A DNA stretch of 64,000 bases from NCBI RefSeq assembly GCF_003012775.1, contig NZ_PXYG01000008.1, positions 124,001 through 188,000 on the forward strand, written 5' to 3'. The translations under genes were made by a program, and so were the position numbers. The notes beneath the pieces are model-generated. The model saw nothing but the letters and a program-made list of their open reading frames with translations. It did not search any database and was not told where the DNA came from. The stretch is from Zobellella endophytica (GTDB lineage: Bacteria; Pseudomonadota; Gammaproteobacteria; Enterobacterales; Aeromonadaceae). Shown here piece after piece: positions 1 to 7,838 of this stretch; positions within the stretch are counted from its first letter, which is position 1, and every line of letters starts with the position of its first letter.

Positions 1-91
1 GCAATGAGCGCCTTTGAGGACCGTGTCGACTGATGCGGTGACGAGCCAGGAGACTGAGCTGCCTCCCAGGCCCGCCATTCGGCCGGAAACA
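1..91. other. Left edge, no gene assigned
   Basis: On the plus strand an open frame runs from base 1 to a stop at 31-33 (residues AMSAFEDRVD). It could be the last ten codons of a gene entering from the left and converging on norB, but nothing in so short a peptide identifies it. The rest of the stretch shows no coding signal. Confidence 0.3.
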
Positions 92-124
92 TAAAAAAGC
101 CCCGGCGCCATGGGCGCCGGGGCT
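92..124 (-). terminator. Rho-independent terminator of ytfE-norB
   Basis: A 12-bp perfect stem (98-109 with 113-124, loop ATG, very GC rich) is followed on the minus strand by six T. It lies 47 bases past the norB stop and closes the ytfE-norB transcript. Confidence 0.9.
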
Positions 125-170
125 TGGGGTTATGTCTTTGCAGGGTCGGCGTCAGTCGACCTCCATTTAC

Positions 171-2444
171 TTATTTGACCAGCTCAACCACGCCGTCTTC
201 CGCCTGCTTGCCGCGGGGCCAGAGGCCGATAACCACCTGCCAGCTGACCGCCAGGGCACCGATGATAAACACGATGTCACCGAAGGTGCGCACCCAGCGT
301 AGGGTTTGCAGCAGGCCCTGCTGCATAAAGCTCTCGCTGCGGGCATACCACAGGCCTTCGCTGGCGCTGGCCATGAACTGGATGACCCCCACCGGCAGCA
401 CGCTGGTGAACAGCATCAGCACCAGGCCGCCGTTCAGCCACCAGAAGGCGGTTTTCATCAGCGACTCGTTGAACACCATGTTGGGGCGGATGTAGCGCAG
501 CACCAGCAGGCTGAAGCCCAGGGCCAGGAAGCCATACACCCCGAACAGCGCCGCGTGGGCGTGGGTGGGCGTGGTGTTCAGGCCCTGGATGTAGTAGAGC
601 GCGATGGGCGGGTTGATCATAAAGCCCAGTACGCCGGCGCCGAGCATGTTCCAGAAGGCCACGGCCACGAAGAACATCAGCGGCCATTTAATGTTGGCCA
701 TCCAGGGGGCGCGGTTTTTCAGGCTCCAGTTTTCCCAGGCTTCATAACCCAGCACCACCAGCGGCACCACTTCCAGCGCGCTGAAGGTGGCCCCGACCGC
801 CATGATGGGGGTGGTGGTACCGGAGAAGTACAGGTGGTGGAAGGTACCGGGAATGCCGCCCAGCATAAACAGCGAGGCGGAAGCCAGGCTGGCGGTGGTG
901 GCCATCTTCTTGGACACCAGGCCCATGCTGCAGAAGATGAAGGACAGGGCGGTAGTGGCGAACACCTCGAAGAAGCCCTCTACCCACAGGTGCACTATCC
1001 ACCAGCGCCAGTATTCCATGACGGAAATGTGGGTGCGCTCGCCGTAGAAGAAGCCGGCGCCGTAGAACAGGCCGATGGCGGCGCAGGAGGCGGTGAGCAG
1101 GGCCAGCAGGTGCTTGTCGCCCGGCTGGCGCAGGGCGGGCACCACGCCGCGCAGCATCAGCACCAGCCACAGCACGATGCCCACGAACTTGCCAATTTGC
1201 CACAGGCGGCCCAGATCCACGTATTCATAGCCCTGGTGACCGAGCCAGAAGTTGAGGTTGGCGGGCATGAGCTGGGCAATGGCCAGGTAGTTGCCGGCGA
1301 AGCTGCCCACCACCACGGCGACCAGCGCCCAGAACAGCACGTCTACCCCCAGTTTCTGGAACTTAGGGTCTTTGCCGCCGTTGATGATGGGGGCGAGGAA
1401 CAGGCCGGCGGCGAGGAAGCCGGTGGCAATCCAGAACAGGGCGCTCTGCAGGTGCCAGGTACGCACCAGCGAGTAGGGCAGCCATTTCGACAGCTCGATG
1501 CCGTAGAAATGCTGGCCTTCCACCGTGTAGTGGGCGGTGGCGCCACCCATCAGCACCTGGAAGGTGAACAGGGCCACCACCAGGAACACGTACTTGCCCA
1601 GCGCCTTCTGCGAGGGGGTGAGCTTGAAGCTGGTGAGCGGATCCCGCGCCGGGGCGGCCGGCTCGTGCTCCTCTTCCTTGCGCAGGAAGGCCCAGGCCCA
1701 GATCAGCCCGCCCACGCCGGCGATCAGCAGCACCACGCTGACGATGGACCAGATGATGTTCTCGGCGGTGGGCTTGTTGTCGATCAGCGGCTCGTGGGGC
1801 CAGTTGTTGGTGTAGGTGGCCTCACCGCCGGGGCGTTCGGTGGCGGCGGCCCAGGCGGTCCAGAAGAAGAAGTTGCTGAGATCGGCACGGCGTTCGGCGC
1901 TCGGCAGGGTGTTCTCCTTCATGGCGAAGCTCTGGCGGGTGCCCTGCATGGAGGGCTCGTCGCTGAACAGCTTGTCGTAATAGGCGGCGGTGTCGGCCAT
2001 GGCCTGGGCCCGGCGCTCGGAGATCACCAGCAGGTCGGCGTCGGCATCATAGCTGTTGGTGCGGTATTCCTGCTTCAGCCGGTGTTGCAGCAGCGCCTGC
2101 TGTTCGTCGTCCAGGTTGCCGTAGGCGGTGCCGAAGTCTTGCTCGGCGGCCAGCTCCAGCCAGGCCATCAGCTCACGGTGCAGCCAGTCGGCGGTCCAGT
2201 CCGGCGCCTGGTAGGCGCCGTGGCCCCATACCGAGCCGAGCTGCATGCCGCCCACCGATTGCCAGGCGGTCTGGCCATCGAGGATGCCGTCCTTGGTGGT
2301 GAGCAGGGTGCCACTTTCGGTGACCACCTGGGCGGGGATGGGCGGTGCCACCCGGTAAACTTCCCGGCCGAAATAGCCGAGTACAGCAAAGGTAATGCCG
2401 AGAACGACGAGCAGTATCGTCCACAGGCGACGATAGTTAGCCAT
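171..2444 (-). CDS. norB: Quinol-dependent nitric oxide reductase (qNOR)
   Basis: Reduces 2 NO to N2O in the inner membrane with quinol as donor. The 757 residues match the single-chain qNOR (NorZ) type: a first membrane helix (about 7-27), a periplasmic NorC-like domain (28-230) with no CxxCH haem motif, then a heme-copper-oxidase-type core. Metal-binding residues visible: H485 and E489 (WWIVHLWVEG), H536-H537 (FHHLYF), H628 and H630 (THAHAALFG), H331 as a likely haem b ligand. In this family such residues bind the non-haem iron and the two b haems. The start overlaps the end of ytfE by 8 bases, so the two are translationally coupled. A role in NO detoxification rather than full denitrification is inferred, because no nitrite reductase gene is nearby. 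Confidence 0.95.
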   Translation of the reverse strand: MANYRRLWTILLVVLGITFAVLGYFGREVYRVAPPIPAQVVTESGTLLTTKDGILDGQTAWQSVGGMQLGSVWGHGAYQAPDWTADWLHRELMAWLELAAEQDFGTAYGNLDDEQQALLQHRLKQEYRTNSYDADADLLVISERRAQAMADTAAYYDKLFSDEPSMQGTRQSFAMKENTLPSAERRADLSNFFFWTAWAAATERPGGEATYTNNWPHEPLIDNKPTAENIIWSIVSVVLLIAGVGGLIWAWAFLRKEEEHEPAAPARDPLTSFKLTPSQKALGKYVFLVVALFTFQVLMGGATAHYTVEGQHFYGIELSKWLPYSLVRTWHLQSALFWIATGFLAAGLFLAPIINGGKDPKFQKLGVDVLFWALVAVVVGSFAGNYLAIAQLMPANLNFWLGHQGYEYVDLGRLWQIGKFVGIVLWLVLMLRGVVPALRQPGDKHLLALLTASCAAIGLFYGAGFFYGERTHISVMEYWRWWIVHLWVEGFFEVFATTALSFIFCSMGLVSKKMATTASLASASLFMLGGIPGTFHHLYFSGTTTPIMAVGATFSALEVVPLVVLGYEAWENWSLKNRAPWMANIKWPLMFFVAVAFWNMLGAGVLGFMINPPIALYYIQGLNTTPTHAHAALFGVYGFLALGFSLLVLRYIRPNMVFNESLMKTAFWWLNGGLVLMLFTSVLPVGVIQFMASASEGLWYARSESFMQQGLLQTLRWVRTFGDIVFIIGALAVSWQVVIGLWPRGKQAEDGVVELVK

Positions 2445-3114
2445 GGTGCACCTCCTGGCGCGGGGATGGTTGGAACAGAATGTTGTTTTCCAGATGGATG
2501 TGTTGCATTAAATCGGTGTGCAGCTCGCCGATGCCGGCATAGAGCGCCTGCCAGGTGTTGCAGGCGTCCGGCGGCAGGCTGAGGTCGTTGGTCAGCGCCA
2601 GCAGCCGGGCCAGGGCCTGGCCGTGATCGTCGTGCTCCATGCGCATCACGGTGATGGGGCCGCGGGCCGGATCGAACAGGCCCCGGCGCAGCATGGGGAA
2701 CAGGATCTGTTCTTCCTTCTGCATGTGGCTTTCCAGCTCCTGGCGCATGGCGTCCAGGTGGTCGGCCAGGCCATTGGGGCAGTCGGGGCTGTCGCCGTGC
2801 ACCGACTCCACCCGGCGGGCCAGGCGCAGCAGCTCGACCAGCTGCTCCCGGTGCACATCGTGGTAGCGGGCCAGGATGTGGTCGATCAGCGCATCGGTGT
2901 CGGCCTCGGCCCAGTTGCACTCGCCGGCCTGGTGCGCCGGCAGCGCCTCCAGTTGGGCCAGCAGCTCGGCGGCGTCCAGCCCGCGCTCGGCCAGGGCGTC
3001 GCGCAGCAGGGTGTGGCCGCCGCAGCAGAAATCCAGCCGGTGCTGGTGGAAGACGCGGGTGGCGCCGGGAAGATCCCTGGCGATTGAGCCGAGGGAGTGG
3101 TCTAACAGGCTCAT
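2437..3114 (-). CDS. ytfE: Iron-sulfur cluster repair di-iron protein (RIC/YtfE family)
   Basis: Cytosolic protein (225 aa) that in E. coli repairs Fe-S clusters damaged by NO or peroxide. The N-terminal ScdA-type domain carries the diagnostic FCCGGH (29-34). The C-terminal hemerythrin-like domain holds histidine and glutamate ligands in LIDHILARYHDVH, ESHMQKEEQ, MEHDDHG and ELHTDLMQHIHLE. A Shine-Dalgarno AAGGAGC lies just upstream of the ATG. It is the first gene of the NorR/sigma-54 operon, so it and the NO reductase are made together. Confidence 0.93.
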   Translation of the reverse strand: MSLLDHSLGSIARDLPGATRVFHQHRLDFCCGGHTLLRDALAERGLDAAELLAQLEALPAHQAGECNWAEADTDALIDHILARYHDVHREQLVELLRLARRVESVHGDSPDCPNGLADHLDAMRQELESHMQKEEQILFPMLRRGLFDPARGPITVMRMEHDDHGQALARLLALTNDLSLPPDACNTWQALYAGIGELHTDLMQHIHLENNILFQPSPRQEVHHG

Positions 3115-3152
3115 GGTATTGCTCCTTGATTGAGGTACTATGGGCCTTATGT

Positions 3153-3169
3153 TGCAACCTATATGCCAG
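3153..3169 (-). promoter_or_regulatory. Sigma-54 (-24/-12) promoter of ytfE-norB
   Basis: Read on the minus strand: CTGGCAT-N5-TTGCA, exact GG-N10-GC spacing and only one difference from the TGGCAC-N5-TTGC consensus. -24 element at 3163-3168, -12 element at 3154-3157. Predicted transcript start is near 3142, 28 bases before the ytfE start codon. The neighbouring activator gene and boxes make this a confident call. Confidence 0.93.
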
Positions 3170-3208
3170 TTTTTAATTTATTGATTTATATGAAATTAAT
3201 AAATTAAT

Positions 3209-3266
3209 GGTGATTTATACCCTGATTGGTTAAGGTAAATTAAACCCTTTAAAGGTAAAAAATACC
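3209..3266. promoter_or_regulatory. Three NorR enhancer boxes (GGT-N7-ACC)
   Basis: Three 13-bp inverted repeats of the form GGT-N7-ACC with A/T-rich centres lie at 3209-3221, 3234-3246 and 3254-3266, centre spacings 25 and 20 bp. The known NorR recognition core is GT-N7-AC, and E. coli norVW also needs three sites. They lie 40-113 bp upstream of the -24 element of ytfE-norB. The last ends 2 bases before the norR start codon, which suggests NorR also represses its own gene. Confidence 0.88.
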
Positions 3267-3268
3267 CT

Positions 3269-4810
3269 ATGTTCTACGACATCCTGCTCGCCGATCTCAC
3301 CACCGAACTGCCCAGCGCCGTGCGCCTGCAAAGCCTGGTGCGCACCCTGCGCGAACACTTTCGCTGCGGCGCCGTGTGCCTGCTCAAACTGCAGGAAGAG
3401 GTGCTGAGCCCGGTGGCGGTGGAGGGCCTGGTGCGCGAGGCCCTGGGCCGGCGCTTTGTGGTGGCCCAGCACCCCCGGCTGGCGGCCATCCTCGCCAGCC
3501 GGGGCACCGTGGCCTTTCCGCCCGATTCCACCCTGCCGGACCCCTACGACGGCCTGCTGGAGCACCATGTGGGCGAGGCGCTGCCGGTGCACGACTGCAT
3601 GGGCATCAGCCTGTATCTGGAAGGGGATTTGTGGGGCGCCCTGACCCTGGACGCGCTGGAGGCGGGCACCTTCGACCGGGACGCCCGCGAGCAGTTACAG
3701 CGGCTGGCGCTGACGGTGGAGGCGGCGGTGCGGGTGACCCGGCTGGAGCAGGACATCCGCGGCCTGCGGCTGGCGCGCCAGGACGCGCCGGCATTGCAGA
3801 GCGAGCGGATGGAAGGGGAGATACTGGGCCAGAGCAGCCAGTTGAAGCGGCTGTTGCAGGAGCTGGACGTGGTGGCGGACTCGGAGCTGCCGGTGCTGCT
3901 CACCGGCGAAACCGGGGTGGGCAAGGACTTGTTCGCCCGCCGGCTGCACCAGCGCTCGCGCCGGCGCAACCGGCCCCTGGTGCAGGTGAACTGCGCCGCG
4001 CTGCCCGAATCCCTGGCCGAGAGCGAGCTGTTCGGCCATGTGAAGGGCGCCTTTTCCGGCGCCGGCAACGCCCGGCCCGGCCGGTTCGAGGCCGCCGACG
4101 GCGGCACCCTGTTCCTGGACGAGGTGGGCGAGCTGCCGCTCGGCATCCAGGCCAAGCTGCTGCGCACCCTGCAGAACGGCGAGATCCAGCGGCTGGGGGA
4201 GGACGCCCCGCGCAAGGTGAACGTGCGGGTGATTGCCGCCACCAACCGCCAGCTGCACGACAGCGTGCGCGACGGCCACTTTCGTGCCGACCTGTATCAC
4301 CGGCTGTCGGTGTATCCGGTGCCGATACCGCCGCTGCGCGAGCGGGGCAGTGACGTGCTGGTGCTGGCCGGCCACTTCCTGGAGCTGAACCGGGGCCGGC
4401 TGGGGGTGCGCAGTTTGCGTCTATCCCCCGCCGCCGAGCAGGCCCTGTGCCAGTACGGCTGGCCCGGCAACGTGCGCGAGCTGGAGCATGTAATAAGCCG
4501 CGCCGCCATCAAGGCCCTGGGCCGGGGCGCGGCGCGGGAAGACATCATCACCCTGGAGCCGGAGCTGCTCGACCTTTCCGGCGACCTGCACCAACCGGAG
4601 AGCAACGGCACCACGCCGGCGACGGCCCCGGCCGGCCAGGCACCGACCCGGCCCCCGGCCAGCCTGCAGCAGGCGACCAACCAGGCCCAGCGCCAGGCCA
4701 TAGAGCAGGCGCTGAACGCCAGCAACCACAACTGGGCCGCCGCCGCCCGCCTGCTGGAAATAGACCCCAGCAACCTGCATAAACTGGCGAAACGATTGGG
4801 GATGAAGTGA
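3269..4810 (+). CDS. norR: NO-responsive sigma-54 activator
   Basis: Transcription activator (513 aa) that senses NO through a mononuclear iron in its N-terminal GAF domain (about 1-150; the family iron-ligand region is seen around R78, D91, D94, H108 and C110). AAA+ domain: Walker A GETGVGKD 213-220, Walker B LFLDE 281-285. C-terminal Fis-type helix-turn-helix 485-513. The sigma-54 contact loop reads GAFSGA (260-265), not the usual GAFTGA. Divergent from ytfE-norB, its obvious target. A Pro/Ala/Thr-rich linker (440-465) joins AAA+ and DNA-binding domains. Confidence 0.95.
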   Translation: MFYDILLADLTTELPSAVRLQSLVRTLREHFRCGAVCLLKLQEEVLSPVAVEGLVREALGRRFVVAQHPRLAAILASRGTVAFPPDSTLPDPYDGLLEHHVGEALPVHDCMGISLYLEGDLWGALTLDALEAGTFDRDAREQLQRLALTVEAAVRVTRLEQDIRGLRLARQDAPALQSERMEGEILGQSSQLKRLLQELDVVADSELPVLLTGETGVGKDLFARRLHQRSRRRNRPLVQVNCAALPESLAESELFGHVKGAFSGAGNARPGRFEAADGGTLFLDEVGELPLGIQAKLLRTLQNGEIQRLGEDAPRKVNVRVIAATNRQLHDSVRDGHFRADLYHRLSVYPVPIPPLRERGSDVLVLAGHFLELNRGRLGVRSLRLSPAAEQALCQYGWPGNVRELEHVISRAAIKALGRGAAREDIITLEPELLDLSGDLHQPESNGTTPATAPAGQAPTRPPASLQQATNQAQRQAIEQALNASNHNWAAAARLLEIDPSNLHKLAKRLGMK

Positions 4811-4913
4811 GGGGGATTTTAGGAGAGAGCCCCGCTGTTGGGGGACGGCGGGGTGGGGGATGAATTGGTGTGGTGTTGGTGTGAAGGGGTTACTGTTCGT
4901 GGGTAACTCGGAG

Positions 4914-4964
4914 CCCTAACGCCCAAAGAAGCGGCGCATTTATGCCTTGCTTTGCTTGTTAGGC
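4914..4964 (-). repeat. attC site 1 (array end)
   Basis: Integron recombination site. Minus-strand outer cores are GCCTAAC (at 4964-4958) and GTTAGGG (4920-4914), with an imperfect inverted repeat between. The stop codon of the neighbouring gene (4940-4942) lies inside the site, as is typical of cassettes. It is the last attC of the array, 103 bases beyond norR. Confidence 0.85.
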
Positions 4965-5494
4965 GATTTTACTGTGACGTTTTTTCGGCTAGATATTTCC
5001 TCAATTTGGGCAAGTGGGTCAGCCAGGGCTTTAATGCCAATTTCTATCTGCTCTTGATCATACCCAAGACTTTTCATCAGCTGTATTTGATTGGCGAGAA
5101 CTTTTTGCTTACCTGCCATAGTTTTAAGGCTATTCATCTCTTTTTGGTGGCTTAAAGCTTCTTCTTTCTCTTGGCGATCCAGCTTATTGCGATATGTGAG
5201 ATCTTTGATCAGCTCCCTAACTTGGCCGATTATTTTATCTACGCCGAGTAGATTAAAATCACCAGGTGAATGTATTTCAATGGATTTAACTTTTAATCGT
5301 TCTTCTGGTGATATTCTAGAAAGTGAACCATATAGTGCTGACTTCAATTGTACTTGTCGTTGCTTCAGTTTGATGTCTTCGAGAACTGATAGCCGATTGT
5401 AGAGAATGTTAACTTGATGGAAAAATGTGTAGAAATCTTCGACAGACCAGTCCTCTACTGCATCAAACCCCAATTCACTTAATTCATCGCTCAT
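4940..5494 (-). CDS. Integron cassette protein, unknown, helical
   Basis: The start was set at the ATG at 5492-5494 (AGGA upstream); an in-frame extension to 5620 would run through attC site 2. The 184-residue product has no recognised domain. It looks alpha-helical, with a charged Lys/Glu-rich coiled-coil segment at about 105-135, a motif SPGDFNLLG near 75-83 and no signal peptide or membrane helix. Its codons and AT-rich bases differ sharply from norR next door. The last eight codons lie within attC site 1. Function unknown. Confidence 0.7.
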   Translation of the reverse strand: MSDELSELGFDAVEDWSVEDFYTFFHQVNILYNRLSVLEDIKLKQRQVQLKSALYGSLSRISPEERLKVKSIEIHSPGDFNLLGVDKIIGQVRELIKDLTYRNKLDRQEKEEALSHQKEMNSLKTMAGKQKVLANQIQLMKSLGYDQEQIEIGIKALADPLAQIEEISSRKNVTVKSPNKQSKA

Positions 5495-5524
5495 TCTTAT
5501 TTGTATCCTTGTGCTCGACTGTTC

Positions 5525-5601
5525 GCCTAACGCTCGGCTAAACGGCGCGAACGTAGTGAGCGTCCGGCGGAGTGAAAACGTATTTGAGCCGCTTGTTAGG
5601 G
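5525..5601 (-). repeat. attC site 2
   Basis: 77-bp site with minus-strand cores CCCTAAC (5601-5595) and GTTAGGC (5531-5525). Inner arms GCGGCTCAAATACG and a matching GCGCCGTTTAGCC side form the folded-strand structure expected of attC. It is the 3' attC of the cassette gene at 5596-6294, whose TAA overlaps the first core. Confidence 0.9.
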
Positions 5602-6294
5602 TTGCAGCGCATCTGACCACTCATGATGAGCCACAATCCCTAGGTTATACTTGTGATGCTCTTTTTTTAAAAGGTCTTCAGAAACTCTACAGCCACTGTA
5701 GGAAAAAAGTTTTTCTCCCAGCGCCTGAAGAAACCTACCGAGAGCTACGATAAAAAGATGAGCATATGTTTCACCGACTGGTGTTTTCTGGCGCATGTAT
5801 CTTAAAGCTGGTGACATTGTTGCATCGATATGTGCACCGCCACCTTTATCAGCTACAGAGCGGATGACCTCTTTAATTGTTAATGTAGTAGGGCTATAAG
5901 TTACTATTTGCTCACACCATTGCCCAATAGGAACAAGTGTTGATTTTGTTAGTTGTAAATCAGCGACCGAAAGTCCATTCGAAAACTGAGTAATTTCAAA
6001 TGGCATTTGAGCAACACGATTAGAGCCAGATTCAGTTTGAGTTATAGATATATGGCCAGACTTTTCACTAGACCAATTTATTGACTCTAAACCTGAGACC
6101 TCTAACTTTGGGTAAACAGCCACCAATAATGAGTTATCCTTTTTGTACCTTGTATCGCACAACAATATTCTCAATTGCGATGCCAATGCGCGATACATAT
6201 GAGGCTCTCCCGAATAGACGCATGCTAGACATGTATCGATTACTCTGAATGTTTCTCTTAATTCATCTTTTAGGTAAGAATCTCTACTATCCAT
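5596..6294 (-). CDS. Integron cassette protein, unknown (232 aa)
   Basis: The gene fills the space between attC sites 2 and 3: its ATG is 7 bases from one and its TAA lies in the other, so start and end are well set. The product is probably a soluble cytosolic protein with two cysteine pairs (C24, C51 among them), a Ser/Thr/Gly-rich middle and a helical C-terminus with His-rich KKEHHKYN. I do not recognise a family. AT-rich compared with the flanking chromosome. Confidence 0.72.
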   Translation of the reverse strand: MDSRDSYLKDELRETFRVIDTCLACVYSGEPHMYRALASQLRILLCDTRYKKDNSLLVAVYPKLEVSGLESINWSSEKSGHISITQTESGSNRVAQMPFEITQFSNGLSVADLQLTKSTLVPIGQWCEQIVTYSPTTLTIKEVIRSVADKGGGAHIDATMSPALRYMRQKTPVGETYAHLFIVALGRFLQALGEKLFSYSGCRVSEDLLKKEHHKYNLGIVAHHEWSDALQP

Positions 6295-6300
6295 GAGTTA

Positions 6301-6369
6301 CCCTAACGGCTGTAACACTTGACCGAAAAAGCGTAGTTTTTTGGGGTCAAGTGCTTACGATTGTTAGGG
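6301..6369 (-). repeat. attC site 3
   Basis: 69-bp site with minus-strand cores CCCTAAC (6369-6363) and GTTAGGG (6307-6301). Inner arms CACTTGACC and GGTCAAGTG pair perfectly around a short A/T-rich loop, giving the strongest hairpin of the five sites. Confidence 0.92.
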
Positions 6370-6372
6370 AAC

Positions 6373-6939
6373 CTATTCTTGATTACCATACAGATCCAGA
6401 AATTCTTCAGAAAAAAATTCAATACTATTAGCTATTTTTTCCATTACGCTTGGAAGGAATGGCTTTACAAGTTCAAATGTGAGTTCTTCATGTGGGTACT
6501 CGTGCTTTTCTTTTAAGTAACTTATTATCAGCTCTTTATCTTCTGTAGATATTTTTTCTATCGGATCTACGAACTCATAATAGTGAGCATCCGATAAATG
6601 AATAAACTTGCAGCCGAAATCATATACGTAACCCTCCCATCCCCCCAGATGCTTGGCCAAATTTACCATTTCCCTGTCTGTTATCGGCACGCTTTTACCC
6701 TTGAGGTTAATCTTTTTCCATCGTCGCCCTTCAACAGAATCTTTTATTAATTGTCTACCGTACTCTATATCAAGATCCTCATAGCATAAATATGTTACGC
6801 GGATAAGAGTATCAAGCTCTTGCCGAAGCAAACCAGCAGCAACTCCATAGCATCCATTGTTTATCAGTACTTCAAATGCTTTTTGATTTTCCGCCGAGCG
6901 CAATTTTGCTTGATCCCGGAAGATTGTCAGATAGTCCAT
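6373..6939 (-). CDS. Integron cassette protein, possibly HEPN-like
   Basis: 188 residues, all-helical by eye, no membrane segment. The segment around 108-122 (YDFGCKFIHLSDAH) resembles the Arg/Lys-x4-His region of HEPN-type proteins, and LLRQELDTLIRVTYLC (37-52) resembles the first helix of such folds. This is only suggestive. The gene sits tightly between attC sites 3 and 4, with its stop 4 bases from one and its ATG 8 bases from the other. HEPN proteins are often RNases in toxin or defence roles, so that would be the first idea to test. Confidence 0.65.
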   Translation of the reverse strand: MDYLTIFRDQAKLRSAENQKAFEVLINNGCYGVAAGLLRQELDTLIRVTYLCYEDLDIEYGRQLIKDSVEGRRWKKINLKGKSVPITDREMVNLAKHLGGWEGYVYDFGCKFIHLSDAHYYEFVDPIEKISTEDKELIISYLKEKHEYPHEELTFELVKPFLPSVMEKIANSIEFFSEEFLDLYGNQE

Positions 6940-6946
6940 TTAATTT

Positions 6947-7045
6947 CCCTAACGCCTGAGTTCACCGGCATTTAATGCAATGCCTGTTTTTGCGGTAGCA
7001 AAAATGGGCAGAGGGTCAAATGTCCGGTGCAACGATTTGTTAGCC
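6947..7045 (-). repeat. attC site 4
   Basis: 99-bp site with minus-strand cores GGCTAAC (7045-7039) and GTTAGGG (6953-6947). Inner complementary arms include CACCGG with CCGGTG and GCATT with AATGC. It follows the stop of the gene at 7047 by a single base. Confidence 0.88.
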
Positions 7046-7046
7046 G

Positions 7047-7727
7047 TCATACGCACAGCGATAAATCCTTGAATAGCTTTTGTATATTTCCGATTGATTT
7101 TTCAATGAAAGGCAAGACTTGCTGCTCGATTTCGGCAAACTTAAAATTGACCCATGTGACCACCTCTGTAGTGGCAACATTGTTGGGCACAGGCATTTGC
7201 GTGTTGGGGTCGATTGGAACACCCATCACACTCACGCCAGAACCAAACGTAACGCCCGGCCCCCAAGAAACAGAGCCGCCACCTCTCGACACCGTAACCT
7301 GACGCTGCTCAGTTCGTGTTTGCTCGACGAGGTCTTGGTGTTTGTTGTGATTATTCAGCTTGTTGAAGTGGCCTAGCCATACGTCATGAAATGGTTGAAT
7401 GGCATCAAGAATCTGGACTGTCTGCGGGGAAGCTACCAGTAGCCCAGGAAAACCAGAAGCTATGGCGCTATCAAATTCTTTCTGCGACTGACGTATCGGA
7501 AAATACAGCCGACTTGGCTTCTTCGATCCACCACAGTGTGATTCAAAGATGTCGTGAGCCATGTAATCGAGGCATGACCGTAAGTTCTCAAATATATTCT
7601 TGATTCCCACTTTCAAATCTTCACGCACGTGCTTTTCGTGCAGTGAAGCGTCGTAGTCTGCCTTTAAGCTTGAAAAATCAGCTTCGGCTCTAGCCAACAA
7701 AGCTTTAATGCTTGCAGATCGTTTCAT
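7047..7727 (-). CDS. Integron cassette protein, unknown (226 aa)
   Basis: The ATG at 7725-7727 is chosen because GGGGG lies 4-8 bases upstream; the in-frame ATG at 7757 would lie in attC site 5. The N-terminal half is helical with the segment NLRSCLDYMAHDIFE (58-72) and LNNHNKHQDL (132-141), a pattern seen in a widespread group of uncharacterised proteins, perhaps with a HEPN-like fold. A Gly/Val-rich stretch (152-176) follows, then a helical tail. No signal peptide. Function unknown. Confidence 0.7.
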   Translation of the reverse strand: MKRSASIKALLARAEADFSSLKADYDASLHEKHVREDLKVGIKNIFENLRSCLDYMAHDIFESHCGGSKKPSRLYFPIRQSQKEFDSAIASGFPGLLVASPQTVQILDAIQPFHDVWLGHFNKLNNHNKHQDLVEQTRTEQRQVTVSRGGGSVSWGPGVTFGSGVSVMGVPIDPNTQMPVPNNVATTEVVTWVNFKFAEIEQQVLPFIEKSIGNIQKLFKDLSLCV

Positions 7728-7742
7728 ATATCCCCCTTTGAC

Positions 7743-7814
7743 GGCTAACGCCCGCATTTTCGGCTGGTTTGAAGCGCAGCGGAAAACCAGTCCGGCAACA
7801 TGCGTTTGTTAGGG
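7743..7814 (-). repeat. attC site 5 (3' end of the SIR2-HerA cassette)
   Basis: 72-bp site with minus-strand cores CCCTAAC (7814-7808) and GTTAGCC (7749-7743). Inner arms GGACTGGTTTTCCGC and the facing GGTTTGAAG/CCAGCCG side give a long imperfect hairpin. It begins 24 bases after the herA stop, so the SIR2-HerA pair ends with an attC just like the small cassettes. Confidence 0.92.
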
Positions 7815-7838
7815 CTTAGTGGCTCGATAAATTCCATT

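Noticed and set aside
306-2582. Long plus-strand open frame opposite norB
   Set aside because: Shadow of the GC-rich norB gene; product is His/Gly/Gln-rich low complexity with no domain, while the minus strand encodes a full NO reductase.
3181-3194. FNR/Dnr-like site TTGAT-N4-ATGAA between norR and ytfE
   Set aside because: Second half-site deviates, and the NorR boxes with sigma-54 promoter already explain control; not strong enough to list.
4834-4857. GC-rich hairpin after norR as terminator
   Set aside because: Weak stem with large loop and no T tract; could not be supported.
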